Source: Anastrepha obliqua (taxonomy: Eukaryota; Arthropoda; Insecta; Diptera; Tephritidae). Taken from it: DNA of 64,000 nt. The translations under genes were made by a program, and so were the position numbers. This document shows, piece after piece, positions 34,301 through 40,059 of the stretch. The notes below the pieces were generated by a model. It ran no database searches, was not told the origin of the DNA, and worked only from the letters and a program-made list of their open reading frames with translations. Every line of letters starts with the position of its first letter. Within the stretch, counting starts at the first letter, position 1. The stretch is from the NCBI RefSeq assembly GCF_027943255.1, contig NC_072893.1, positions 34,494,001 through 34,558,000 on the forward strand. The letters are read 5' to 3'.

Positions 34301-35417
34301 ACTTATCCGTTATAAAAAAAAACAAAAATTCTAGAAAAAATTCAGCACTATTCAACATATAAATTTTGAATTGCAGTGATCGTTTTCCATATTACAAATC
34401 GAACGATGATCGTTGGAAGAATTCAGTGCGACACAACCTCTCGATCAATCCGCATTTCCGCAAAGGTCTCAAAGCACCCCAAGGAGCCGGACATTTATGG
34501 ACAATATCAAGTGGGGATTCAGCAGAGAATGTGCTGGCGTGGGAACATGTAGGTTTACAACCCACTTGGCGTACATCAAGTTTTAACATTTTCCTCACTT
34601 CCTATTTTTTTCCCGCAGAAGAAGCAACGACTGGATTTATTCTTCAAAATGGAGTCTATGAACCGCGAACGCCTGCAACAGCATCAACAGCAAATGCAGC
34701 AACGCCAAAGCTGCACCTCACCACATCCGGATTGCCAACAACACCATCGACAACAACAACAACAAAGACAGCAACAGCAACACCAACAACAACAGCAATG
34801 TGTCTATGATGAAGCCGCCACAGCAGCTGACACAATCAAACGAGAAATGCTCAACAGTAGCGGCGACGAAGGCTGCATCCAGAATTGCAATAACACTACA
34901 AATAACAACAATCAAAGGCTCGAGAGCACACAATTGGTGCACGAATTACCCTTTAACGATCTGATGAGCGACGAAGAACTTCGCAAGACAGCTGGACAAA
35001 TCTTGAATGGCATACATCGCGAAGTTGAAGTACAATCGGTGAACTCTATTATCAGCACCTATCAGGATGTGCTGCTGGACAATGGTGAGTAATGGCGCAA
35101 AGCTGTCAAATCATTGAGACTAAACTAAATTTGTTCGTTCTCTGCCTTAACCACCAGAAGATTACCTTAACCCTATACACAAGGACATCGCCGTACATGA
35201 GAGTGGCTTACGTAGCTCGAATGCAACACATCTGCCAAGCGCCTCATACACACAGACGCACAATACAACGAACTCACAGTATTATATCACAGAAATCGAT
35301 CCACTCGAACTGGGCGTACAAATGTCGCAGCAAGTGGGTGCGGAGGAGGTACTTTTCAGCGATGAGTTCAATTTGAATTACTTTGGTTATAATGGCGCTA
35401 ACGATATTGTTGCCTGA
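1301..35417 (+). CDS. fd3F: Forkhead transcription factor, fd3F-like (divergent Foxj1 type)
   Basis: Coding exons are 1301-2667, 7467-7562, 34377-34548, 34619-35084 and 35158-35417. Every junction has GT..AG ends and matching phases (2, 2, 0, 1), giving 786 aa. Residues 1-455 are low-complexity, rich in Asn, Ser and Gln, with a hydrophobic patch [13 protein letters not shown]. The forkhead domain covers about residues 457-545 and reads [13 protein letters not shown], then IYQWISDRFPYY, then [15 protein letters not shown]. Helix 3 is canonical, but the wing GAGHLWTIS is unusual. A polyglutamine tract and an acidic C-terminus follow. The ATG at 1301 is chosen because an in-frame TAG precedes it; ATG 1313 is also possible. 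In Drosophila, Fd3F works with Rfx to switch on mechanosensory cilium genes in chordotonal neurons. The family name rests on my recognition of the domain; another Foxj1-like member is the main alternative. Confidence 0.78.
2668..3119. other. Start of fd3F intron 1, no feature seen
   Basis: This AT-rich intronic sequence directly follows the exon 1 donor GTAAGT at 2668. I see no coding potential, terminal repeats or recognisable transposon ends in it. Confidence 0.5.
3120..3800 (-). mobile_element. Degenerate LINE, RT end and C-terminal zinc knuckle
   Basis: Read on the minus strand, pieces resemble the end of a non-LTR reverse transcriptase. [17 protein letters not shown] and ITYASVVWW are the usual 'primer grip to thumb' region, followed by a Cys/His remnant ([14 protein letters not shown]). 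Frameshifts separate the pieces and an RNase H domain seems to be missing. The C-terminal piece matches the one at 5225-5473 in style, so both may be the same Loa/I-like family. It lies in fd3F intron 1. Confidence 0.55.
4245..4870 (-). mobile_element. 5'-truncated mariner (DD34D type)
   Basis: The minus strand encodes the central and C-terminal parts of a mariner transposase. [20 protein letters not shown] and [16 protein letters not shown] (second catalytic Asp in HDN) are visible, as is a tail with the usual KGKRF...[11 protein letters not shown]. The reading frame is interrupted. The 3' terminal repeat CAAGGTGAAGTCCAAACTAA begins at 4245 after a TA. The same terminal repeat and protein recur at 27279-28836, so two copies of one family sit in this gene. 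Confidence 0.65.
5225..5473 (-). mobile_element. LINE C-terminal fragment (CCHC-like)
   Basis: The minus-strand frame includes [20 protein letters not shown], the Cys-His signature at the end of many insect LINE ORF2 proteins, and ends with TAA at its lower edge. It is a short 3' remnant with no RT or RNase H. Confidence 0.5.
5590..6330 (-). mobile_element. Degenerate mariner-like (DD41D-type) remnant
   Basis: Scattered minus-strand peptides recall the transposase of the better copy at 33000-34231: [10 protein letters not shown] (compare [10 protein letters not shown]) preceded by a decayed first catalytic region, [18 protein letters not shown], and a remnant of the FQQDG block. Many stops and frameshifts are present. 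No terminal repeats could be assigned with confidence. Confidence 0.45.
6354..6850. repeat. Non-coding MITE-like segment
   Basis: The stretch opens with GGGGTTAGGGGTAGTCAGAG and holds A/T homopolymer runs. Its phrases resemble the interior of the TTAA-flanked element at 28948-29664, for example GAGAAAAACGCATTTAAAG against GAGAAAAATGCGTTTAAAG. I cannot see a matching right end; a SINE abuts it at about 6855. It probably is a truncated relative of that element. Confidence 0.35.
6855..7163 (-). mobile_element. tRNA-derived SINE, near full length
   Basis: On the minus strand the sequence starts with a tRNA-like head containing a Pol III A box (TAGCCGAATGGG) and a B box (GGTTCGAATCTCGG). A body shared by many copies in this window follows, then a tail ending near CCAATTATTTATTT. 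It sits about 300 bases upstream of fd3F exon 2. Confidence 0.75.
7467..7562 (+). CDS. fd3F: fd3F exon 2 (first half of forkhead domain)
   Basis: This 96-base exon begins after AG at 7465-7466 and ends before GTAAGT at 7563. Its first base completes the Ala codon left open by exon 1. It encodes [16 protein letters not shown] through IYQWI, which is forkhead helices 1 and 2. No AG occurs between about 7288 and 7465, which strongly favours this acceptor, although the pyrimidine-rich stretch lies far upstream (about 7300-7335). Confidence 0.8.
7563..8189. other. Start of fd3F intron 2
   Basis: Intronic sequence follows the exon 2 donor. A (GA)n run occupies about 7731-7750 and (ACAT/ATAC) repeats lie near 7935-7970. 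I see nothing else. Confidence 0.5.
8999..10229 (+). mobile_element. hAT transposon remnant with intact TIRs and TSD
   Basis: Perfect 15-base terminal inverted repeats (CAGTGATGGTAAATG at 8999-9013, its complement at 10215-10229) are flanked by an 8-base duplication, TCTATAAC (8991-8998 and 10230-10237). Both subterminal regions carry many copies of a GTAGGGAA-like word, plausible transposase binding sites. Inside, 9538-9630 encodes a BED-type zinc finger fragment ([20 protein letters not shown]) and 9704-9916 a hAT-like piece ([19 protein letters not shown]). The catalytic core and dimerisation domain are missing, so it is non-autonomous. It is inserted in the LINE at 8190-11840. Confidence 0.85.
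10393..10939 (-). mobile_element. Internally deleted DD41D-type mariner
   Basis: The ends TAGGGTTTTTCAG and its imperfect complement lie between TA dinucleotides (10391-10392 and 10940-10941). The minus strand encodes the transposase N-terminus from ATG 10827 ([20 protein letters not shown]), joined directly to the C-terminal segment ([20 protein letters not shown] ... [14 protein letters not shown]). The whole catalytic region is deleted. It sits inside the LINE at 8190-11840. Confidence 0.75.
11977..12205 (-). mobile_element. SINE copy lacking the tRNA head
   Basis: This is the tail and body of the same SINE family (GGCGAGCTCCTC...CCACAAATGGAGG...ACCGCTATTAGAA on the plus strand). The sequence departs from the family before the tRNA-like head, so the copy is 5' truncated. 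Confidence 0.65.
12206..12687. repeat. AT-rich intronic sequence with a degenerate direct repeat
   Basis: Two related AT-rich units (about 12425-12478 and 12523-12577) share GGTTCTT, TTTTATAATTTTTT and ATAAAATATAATAAA. A short tandem of CTTCCTCGAG lies near 12310-12340. I see no gene. Confidence 0.4.
12688..12972 (+). mobile_element. SINE copy, full length but diverged
   Basis: It starts GCCGCCGTAGTCGAATGAG (A box region). A degraded B box (GGTTCAAAACTCC) and the family body follow, and it ends near GAGCTCGGCCAAGCACCC. Divergence is higher than in the copy at 31725-32028. Confidence 0.65.
12973..14364. other. Intronic sequence, nothing recognised
   Basis: AT-rich sequence without coding potential. 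Near 13760-13870 there are ACAC/TATG microsatellite-like stretches. I see no terminal repeats or transposase motifs. Confidence 0.4.
14365..14985 (+). mobile_element. LINE RNase H domain fragment
   Basis: Plus-strand frames spell a decayed RNase H. They show a TGGSK-like start, [13 protein letters not shown] sequence, [15 protein letters not shown] with the motif Glu-Ile-Ala-Asp, then [20 protein letters not shown]. Several frameshifts occur. The arrangement matches the RNase H tail of I/Loa-type LINEs and is homologous in style to 27538-28247. Confidence 0.55.
14986..15400 (+). mobile_element. LINE 3' fragment of the GHVVRM type
   Basis: The plus strand encodes a LINE tail. It reads [20 protein letters not shown], then [20 protein letters not shown], then [20 protein letters not shown] ending RERND. 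This is a different family from the RNase H fragment just upstream. Confidence 0.55.
15401..15718. other. Unassigned intronic sequence
   Basis: A plus-strand open frame crosses this area but encodes nothing I recognise (it includes [19 protein letters not shown]). It probably is transposon-derived, without proof. Confidence 0.3.
15719..15799 (+). mobile_element. SINE tail fragment
   Basis: A fragment of the family body from GGTCCCTCCATTTG to AGCTCGACCAAGCA. Confidence 0.5.
15800..16845. other. Intronic sequence, nothing recognised
   Basis: AT-rich, with ACAT and TGTG repeats near 16200-16230 and 16480-16530. No coding or terminal-repeat signals were seen. Confidence 0.4.
16846..16984 (+). 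mobile_element. SINE body/tail fragment
   Basis: GTATTTCTGCCATGGAAAGG begins the homology. It runs through the CATCAAGACGCACAC block to GGAGGAGCTCGACCAAACA. The tRNA-like head is absent. Confidence 0.55.
17225..17560 (+). mobile_element. Mariner/Tc1-like transposase N-terminal fragment
   Basis: The plus-strand frame reads [20 protein letters not shown] and then [20 protein letters not shown]. This is the second helix-turn-helix of Tc1/mariner transposases (compare the usual RSMRKMAKELNVS). The reading frame stops at 17469-17471. No catalytic part follows. Confidence 0.5.
17561..18379. other. AT-rich intronic sequence
   Basis: Long A/T runs (17880-18030) and nothing else recognisable. Confidence 0.4.
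18380..18667 (-). mobile_element. SINE copy, near full length
   Basis: The plus strand shows the complement of the family: tail AATTGGCGCGCATACCC, the body, a disturbed B box (complement of AGGTTCAAATCTCGG) and the head complement ending CCATTCGGCTAGGGCGG. Confidence 0.7.
18750..19440 (-). mobile_element. Degenerate mariner (DD34D type)
   Basis: The minus strand retains blocks of mariner transposase. [20 protein letters not shown] contains the first catalytic Asp, then comes [16 protein letters not shown], then [18 protein letters not shown] with the third Asp. A C-terminal piece [10 protein letters not shown] follows. Frameshifts and a deletion around HDN separate them. The family differs from the copy at 4245-4870. 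Confidence 0.6.
19470..20020 (-). mobile_element. LINE C-terminal remnant (Jockey-like)
   Basis: On the minus strand the C-terminal knuckle of a Jockey-like ORF2 can be traced: a [21 protein letters not shown] block followed by HDTNHL. A short piece near 19470-19510 resembles its final residues. It is badly decayed. Confidence 0.45.
20232..20322 (+). mobile_element. SINE tail fragment
   Basis: GTATATTTCTGCCGTGAAAA joined to AGGAGGAGGAGTTGAGCCGA and the tail CCAATTATTTAC. An internal piece is missing. Confidence 0.5.
20323..22873. other. Intronic sequence with simple repeats
   Basis: I recognise no gene. A GC-rich low-complexity block of CCAA/CAGC words spans 21150-21345. Microsatellites of the TATG/ACAT type lie at about 20915-20940, 21430-21460, 21800-21835 and 22130-22165. 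A 183-codon open frame across 21065-21616 is explained by this low-complexity block. Confidence 0.45.
22874..23800 (-). mobile_element. Jockey-like LINE 3' part with (CAA)n tail
   Basis: The minus strand encodes an RT end in two frames. [20 protein letters not shown] is followed after a frameshift by [30 protein letters not shown] and then [20 protein letters not shown] and [20 protein letters not shown]. The element ends at 22874-22892 with a CAACAACAACAA-type tail. The same family occurs on the plus strand near 36480-36850. Confidence 0.65.
23937..24112 (-). mobile_element. SINE copy lacking the 3' tail
   Basis: It keeps the body (complement of CTCCGAGCGTATTTCTGCCG) and the tRNA-like head (complement ending CCATTCAGCTACGGCGG). 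The distal tail with AATTGG is missing. Confidence 0.6.
24467..24580 (+). mobile_element. SINE head fragment
   Basis: GCAGCCGTCGTAGCCGAATG carries the A box. The copy breaks off after the first part of the body (CAGGCAATGG). Confidence 0.5.
24601..25117 (+). mobile_element. Deleted DD41D-type mariner
   Basis: It starts AAAGGGTGTTCCAATAACAG and ends with a complementary AACACCTCTTA. The plus strand encodes [40 protein letters not shown] (second catalytic Asp) and, in another frame, [20 protein letters not shown] up to [14 protein letters not shown]. The N-terminal half is absent. A deletion plus frameshift removes the block with the third Asp ([11 protein letters not shown]). Confidence 0.65.
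25118..27278. other. Intronic sequence, nothing recognised
   Basis: Mostly AT-rich. ACAT/TATG microsatellites lie near 26285-26310, 26430-26450 and 26690-26740. I see no coding exon, no terminal repeats and no transposase motifs. It is the longest stretch of intron 2 without an assignable mobile element. Confidence 0.4.
27279..28836 (-). mobile_element. Mariner (DD34D type) interrupted by a LINE
   Basis: The minus strand begins with the terminal repeat (AAGTTCAAAATAAACAAGAC), then ATG 28664 and a helix-turn-helix region ([35 protein letters not shown]). It continues to [10 protein letters not shown] at about 28260. After the LINE insertion (27538-28247) it resumes with [10 protein letters not shown]..., [11 protein letters not shown] and [10 protein letters not shown], then jumps to the 3' terminal repeat near 27279-27310. 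It is frameshifted and lacks the catalytic centre. Its 3' part matches the copy at 4245-4870. Confidence 0.7.
27538..28247 (+). mobile_element. 5'-truncated LINE with RNase H, flanked by TSD
   Basis: An open frame encodes RNase H ([15 protein letters not shown] with the catalytic Asp, then [20 protein letters not shown]). A frameshifted C-terminal knuckle ([16 protein letters not shown]) follows. It ends in an (AAT)n tail. Twelve-base duplications flank it, TACAATATTGTT at 27526-27537 and TACAATGTTGTA at 28248-28259 (two differences). They come from the mariner coding sequence it landed in. Confidence 0.75.
28948..29664. mobile_element. piggyBac-like MITE with TTAA target duplication
   Basis: TIRs GGGGTTACATGAGTTTCG and its complement (one difference) are bounded by TTAA at 28944-28947 and 29665-29668. 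The 717-base interior is AT-rich with no transposase. TTAA duplication and terminal G/C runs are hallmarks of piggyBac-type transposition. The autonomous partner is not in this window. Confidence 0.7.
29850..30460 (+). mobile_element. LINE RNase H remnant
   Basis: The plus strand shows pieces in shifting frames: [25 protein letters not shown], then [20 protein letters not shown], the RNase H HGxxGNExAD-like motif. A C-terminal stretch ([20 protein letters not shown]) follows. It is a decayed I/Loa-type element. Confidence 0.55.
30540..31690 (-). mobile_element. Decayed LINE-like sequence
   Basis: On the minus strand near 30700-30860, a [19 protein letters not shown] string recalls an RNase H end (usual GNExADxLAKxG). 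The remainder up to 31690 is unassigned but has the even base composition of the neighbouring dead LINEs. Boundaries are guesses. Confidence 0.3.
31725..32028 (+). mobile_element. tRNA-derived SINE, best full-length copy
   Basis: The copy starts GCCGCCGTAGTCGAATGGG and carries A box TAGTCGAATGGG and B box GGTTCGAATCTCGG, spaced as in tRNA genes with a long variable arm (Ser/Leu type). The family body follows (CGGTCGTCCCTCGG, TCCCTCCATTTTG, CATCAAGACGCAC) and the tail GTACGCGCCAATTATATAC. Such SINEs are transcribed by Pol III and moved by a partner LINE. At least a dozen related copies and fragments lie in this window. Confidence 0.8.
32030..32488. mobile_element. Palindromic (foldback) hAT-type MITE
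   Basis: Arms of about 130 bases are reverse complements of each other. Both contain TCTAGGGATCAAAATAAGAA and GGAACCATACCTCTAAAACG. The ends TAGGGCGGGTC and GACCCGGCCTA are bounded by an 8-base duplication ATATACAT (32022-32029 and 32489-32496). The element landed in the AT-rich tail of the SINE at 31725-32028. No coding capacity is seen. Confidence 0.75.
32497..32999. other. Intronic sequence, nothing recognised
   Basis: No repeats or coding signals that I can support. The TA at 32998-32999 is the left target duplication of the next mariner. Confidence 0.4.
33000..34231 (+). mobile_element. DD41D (rosa-like) mariner, near-intact pseudogene copy
   Basis: TIRs begin AAGGGTGGTTAAATTTTAAG on the left and end with the complement of AAGGGTGGTTAAGTTTCAAG. 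TA duplications flank the element (32998-32999 and 34232-34233). The open frame runs from about 33114, where the expected ATG reads ATA, to a single TGA at 33754-33756 in place of Trp, then continues to TAA at 34123-34125. Catalytic residues are present in [22 protein letters not shown] and [11 protein letters not shown] count 41 residues between the second and third Asp. A stretch around [12 protein letters not shown] appears shortened. Rosa-group DD41D mariners are known from tephritids. Confidence 0.85.
34232..34376. other. fd3F: 3' end of fd3F intron 2
   Basis: AT-rich intron end leading to the acceptor TTTTGAATTGCAG at 34364-34376. A potential branch region lies just upstream (CACTATTCAAC). 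Confidence 0.6.
34377..35417 (+). CDS. fd3F: fd3F exons 3-5 (helix 3, wing, C-terminus)
   Basis: Exon 3 (34377-34548) follows TTGCAG and carries the recognition helix and wing. Exon 4 (34619-35084) starts [12 protein letters not shown] and holds the polyglutamine tract. Exon 5 (35158-35417) ends with TGA at 35415-35417. The two short introns are 70 and 73 bases, typical of flies. If intron 3 were retained, the protein would run on into unrelated sequence, so splicing at GT 34549 is required for a sensible product. Confidence 0.85.
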
Positions 35418-36290
35418 CCGCCAGTGGCAGCAACAACGGGCGGTAGTGCCACCAGTGGCACAGCGGCACCGTTAATTAGTGTAACCGCAGTAGCAGCGAC
35501 GTTGGAAAATGGTACATCGTCGCAGCAACTGGGGCCGAGGCCAATTGAGCAAGCATACGGCCAACTACAGCAATAACCAGTGTAGCGTTAGAACTTAGTA
35601 GTAAGTTTAGTATTACATATAAAGGTGTGAATACTCGTATTAAAAGGCCTTACAATCATTTCTAGTCACTATGTGTGGACAGTGCATGTCCAGAGCAATA
35701 CTATCACAAATTTTACCAAAGATACATTTTTAATTTAACTCAATGAAATTTATTTCAATGAAAAATTAGGAAATTTGTAAGTAGATAAGTACATGACCAA
35801 ATGTATTTATATGTATTTTAGTACGTATGTAGGTATATATAATTTTGTAAGTTATAGCATTGGAAAATCCCAACCACTACTGAGCCAATCAAACTTGGTT
35901 CCCAAAATGTCTCATCCCTGACCAAAGTGTAGCCAGGCTCTTTTCAACTTGGGAGTAGACACCTCGCTTCCTCTGCCCTCGCCAGTAGTGCATAGAATAC
36001 TTTAGGTACTGGAGCATTCTAATCCAATCAAATGATATGACGCAGCCGGCCGGATACGGCGCTTTTGATTTGCTGATTGATTTGATTCGACTTGCGGATT
36101 ACCTCGACATTCCATTGCCTGCGGTATACGGTATGTTAATTAAATATATGCAAATAATTGTCGATAAAGGATGGTTTTTGAGGTTTGCTAACTATAAGTT
36201 CACTGAAAGCTTTTACTACCTCAAAATTTTGGCTTTTAGTCCGCAAGATTCCTGCGTAGAGCAAAATGAATCAACTTACGTCTGAAAATG
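35418..36290 (+). other. fd3F 3' UTR and downstream flank
   Basis: The stop codon is followed by GC-balanced repeats of GTGGCAGCAACA-like sequence to about 35580, then AT-rich sequence. I see no obvious AATAAA close by, so the 3' end is not fixed. Positions 36037-36285 carry an 82-codon open frame with no recognisable domain. Confidence 0.45.
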
Positions 36291-36479
36291 CTAAGGAATT
36301 TGAAAACTCATCACGAATGTGAGCGCTTTGTTGCCCAAGCAGTACATTTACTAGCCGCTAGTTGGCAACATTCTTGGCTGCCTCATCGTCCCTTGTGTTC
36401 GGATCAGAATGTGTCCACTTTGGCTGCGAACATGCAGCGCACCCATAAACATCGCCTCGCTAAGCAGAGGTAATCTTAC

Positions 36480-36850
36480 TGAAAGAAGTCTTAAACTCTC
36501 CCCTACTAAAACAGCAATCCTATGTACAGCATGGTCTGAGAAGATCGAACTGGAAATAGGCATTAGAGTCGAAGAAAACCAAATCCGACTTTAAATTACT
36601 CTAAGCTATTAGGGCTAAAGTTCAACTGTTTGGTCTTCTTTTCCGCGCACACAAAAGCAATTACGAGCAGAGTTCAGAGCCGCAACGAAAATCTCAAAAC
36701 GTTAGCTGGTGAAGGAACATTGCTGGCAACGAGGAAATTCTGGCACGTCCTAAGCTATTCCTTGCTGACGACTAAAACCCTCAGTGTAAGAAGCTGCAGA
36801 CCTTTCAAAACATTGTACTCAGGTGTGTAACGAAATGTATTTTAATGCCC
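36480..36850 (+). mobile_element. Jockey-like LINE RT remnant
   Basis: Pieces such as LSPTKTAILCTAW, RVQSRNENLKTLAGEGTLLA and a final LQTFQNIVLR-like string correspond to the RT end of the LINE at 22874-23800. Several frameshifts are present. Confidence 0.5.
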
Positions 36851-36894
36851 CCTGACTTTCGCTAATGCAGTGAAACATGTACAGGGTCCGGCAC

Positions 36895-37345
36895 TCGAAG
36901 TGTCATAAATTTACTTTGGAAAATTACTTTTATTCAATTCAAAGTAAAAAATGTGTGAAAATAATACAAAATTAAGAATCAATTTACTTTTGCTTGATAT
37001 GACCACCTTTTGCCTTGACTATGGCCTTGAGACGGTCCAGAAAGGAATCGCAAACTGCCCGAATATGACTTGCAGGTATTTTGGCCCACTCACGTACAAT
37101 GACTTTTTTCAACGCCTCGAGACTGGTTAATCTTTTAGTTCGGACCTTGCTCCCCAAATTGGCTCAAAGAGAATAATCCATCGGATTCGCGTCAAGTGAA
37201 TTTGAAAGCCATTGTGCGGACGTTATGAAGTGCGGAACGTTGTTTTTAGCCATTCTTGGTTCACTCGAGCTTTGTGAGTCGGTGCCGAGTCCTGTTGAAA
37301 TGTCCATGGTATGCCACCGAAATGTTTGTCTGCCATCAGTTACAT
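36895..37345 (-). mobile_element. Tc1-like transposase C-terminal remnant
   Basis: On the minus strand: FQQDSAPTHKARVNQEWL (second catalytic Asp), then a frameshifted SPDANPMDYSLWANLGSKV-type block with the third acidic residue, and the end DRLKAIVKAKGGHIKQK. This is the C-terminal half of a Tc1-type transposase. Confidence 0.55.
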
Positions 37346-37387
37346 CCTAGATATTATATAATATGTATATAAGGTGTAAAATGTATA

Positions 37388-38278
37388 AAGGGTGATCAAT
37401 TTAGAGGTATGGGATTTTAAATTTAAATAAAACAACGAAATACAAATTGATTGGGCCGTCTTTATTATTTTTGTGTAGAACCATTCATGACATTTATTTT
37501 TTAAAGATAGTCCCTAGTTGGCCATAATTGCGCCGTAATTCGGCCATCCGTAAAAACCAATTTGAATGACTCGGTCGAGAACTTCTGTTGGTATGTCGTG
37601 AATAACTTTAGTAATGTTGGCTTCCAATGCCTCAATCGAAGTTGGTTTAACCACAAAAGATTTAGATCTTACATACCCTCACATATAAAAGTCCAAAGGT
37701 GTGATATCACACGATATTGGTGGCCAATCCACTGGTCCGAGACGAGAGATAAATAGTTCACCGAAACGACGACGCCGTAAATTCATTGTTTCACGGGCTG
37801 TATGGAAAGTAGCGTCGTCTTGTTCGAACCAAATGTTGTGGAGATGACGGGCTTCAATTTCCAGCATCAAAAAGTATTGTATCATAGTGCGATAGCGTTC
37901 ACCATTGACTGTTATATTGGCGTCAGCCTCATCTTTGAAGAAATATGGGCCAAACAATTGTTTTCAATGGATGTAATGGCTGTTCTTGAATGGCTTCGGG
38001 TTGCTCTTTAGCCCAAATACTACTATTTTGCCTATTGACGTAGCCATTAAGCCAAAAATAGGCCCAGTCGCAGAACACCTGCCTGAGCGCGCGATGAACA
38101 CTTTTCACAGAGTGTCGATTTTCGTCATACAATTCCACGATTTCTAAACGTCGTTAAAGCGTTAGTTTTTCCATGATGAAATGTCAATGAATTCTGAAAA
38201 AAATTATATATATAGTAGTACCGTGGGATCTGTCAAAACAACCCTATTGAAAAGAGTACCTCCAATCTGATCACCCTT
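37388..38278 (-). mobile_element. DD41D-type mariner with internal deletion
   Basis: The ends AAGGGTGATCAATTTAGAGG and the complement of AAGGGTGATCAGATTGGAGG are flanked by TA (37386-37387, 38279-38280). The minus strand encodes an N-terminal start (LEIVELYDENRHSVKSVHRA) fused to FWLNGYVNRQNSSIWAKEQP. It continues to IWFEQDDATFHTARETMN and DWPPISCDITPLDFYM, again with 41 residues between the last two catalytic Asp. It is inserted in the AT-rich tail of the SINE at 38281-38459. The terminal repeats differ from the copies at 33000 and 40480, so it belongs to a separate subfamily. Confidence 0.75.
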
Positions 38279-38280
38279 TA

Positions 38281-38459
38281 TAATTGGCGAACTCCTACTC
38301 TAAGTTTTGCTGTGCGTCCTTATGTTGTTCTTTAAATGGAGGGACCACCTACACTTTTATGTCGCCTCCGAATGACAGGTGATTTTTCATGGCAAGCTTA
38401 TTCAGTGAAGAAATGCATTCAGAGTTTTGCCACTGTCTTCCATTCGACTACGGCTGCCA
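38281..38459 (-). mobile_element. SINE fragment
   Basis: A diverged copy whose plus strand shows TAATTGGCGAACTCC, TTAAATGGAGGGACC and TTCGACTACGGCTGCC (complement of the head). Part of the head is missing. The mariner at 37388-38278 abuts its tail. Confidence 0.5.
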
Positions 38460-38939
38460 CATAGATTTTACTGCAAGTTCAACTTTTATTTCGCCAGAAT
38501 CGACAACACCAAGATGCTCAAAATAAATCAGAAGTTACATGCGAAGGAACCCCGCATATTACTGAGCATTTCTTCACTTGCCCTGAAAACCAACTTATCT
38601 AGCATCCCTATTGCTTTGGACCGAACCTATCGGAACGACAATTGACCTATTGACCTATGTTTACTTGATATGGCAACAATAATTCTAGAACACCTCCAGA
38701 CAATTTCAAGAACTAAATATCTCGCACGTCAGCCTGTGGAAAATTTTTGCGCAAAAATCACTACTTTTTTTTCACTTGCAAGTGACAATTTCAGGCAAAC
38801 CATCAGCAGCTTCAATAGCGCCGGCTATGTTGAGGTTCGCACATCGCGTCTGTGATTGTCGAATCTCCAATACCGTCCCAGAGTATGAGAGTGCGTATTT
38901 TTAATATTTCGGTGATGCTACCGTAAATAAATTTTAGTA

Positions 38940-39480
38940 AACGGTGAGCACTTCAGACGGTTCCAAGATGGAATCAGGAGTCGAAGCGGGGGTTTTCTCC
39001 AAATCAGCCAATTTATCTATCTCCTTGAAGCTGCTTAGGGAACGCGGGAGCGAGGAAGATATTAACATTTTCTCCGATAGTCAAACCGCGATTAAGGCTC
39101 TGACGACGCCATGGTGCAGAACGAAATTAGTAGATAAGCTCCTGTAAGGAGGAGATCAAATCTCTTGGGTGTGCAGGTAACATTTCTCTGATCTGGGTTC
39201 CAGAACATAGGAGCATAGAGAGAAATGAAATTGCTAATGAGCTTGCCAAGAAGGGGACTGAATTGGCCTCAGAGACGTCCTACCCGGTCATCGGCATCCC
39301 CCTGACAGTTGTTAAAGGGGGAACAAATTATTTCTCAGGAAAGCGCAGAAAAGATGGAGCTCCATTTCTTCATGTGGTATTTCGAAAACCCTTTGGCCCA
39401 AAACGGCGCTTTACTGCCACTTGAGGAGTGCCAGACCAGCACTTCAACCATTTCACCTACCTACCTACCTAAGCACTTCA
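38940..39480 (+). mobile_element. LINE RNase H remnant
   Basis: TSDGSKMESGVEAGVFS begins the RNase H fold, followed by INIFSDSQTAIKALTTPW with the catalytic Asp. After a frameshift come ISLIWVPEHRSIERNEIANE and LAKKGTELASE. It is decayed. Confidence 0.6.
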
Positions 39481-39931
39481 GAATTAGCCATTCTGAATTA
39501 GCCATAGTACGGTCTTAGCCATTCATGAGTTGAGACCAAAGTTTTGGATTGACGAAATATGGTAATGGTACGGCAACCAAGATGAAAATGTTTTAGAATA
39601 AAATAAGGATCTTTCGAATAAAGTCGTTCATATATATGCATAAATATATACTCATATGTATGTAAATATTTGGTACGTACAATTTAATTAAGATCTCAAA
39701 AATACCGATAGCAAAACTTGCACCTAATTTTCTAATGCATATTCCAAGTGTAATTAAACAAATAAGTCAATAAACTATAAATACAAAGTTTCAATAAATT
39801 ACTTTCACTTCCACTAACTTATTCATCAAAATCCAATTCTTAAACTCCATTGTCCAAAAAGTCAAAAACATCAGAGAAATATCGAAAATAGCGAACAAGA
39901 ATATAGTTTGACGATTGCCCAAAGAAAAGCT
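39481..39931. other. AT-rich intergenic sequence
   Basis: ATATGTATGTAAAT-type simple sequence near 39640-39670. No gene seen. Confidence 0.4.
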
Positions 39932-40000
39932 TGTTGTTGTTGTTATTGCAGCATAAACATTCGCCATACATGAACGGGCTCTAAGGGACTACCCGGTGTT
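39932..40000 (-). repeat. LINE 3'-end fragment with (CAA)n tail
   Basis: TTGTTGTTGTTATTGCAGCA followed by TAAACATTCGCCATACATGA is the complement of a LINE 3' end. The same end recurs at about 42410. Confidence 0.4.
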
Positions 40001-40059
40001 AGGCAAAAATGTGTATTATCTCCACTCTTGGTCAACCTAGTCCTGGACCTAGCAATGCG

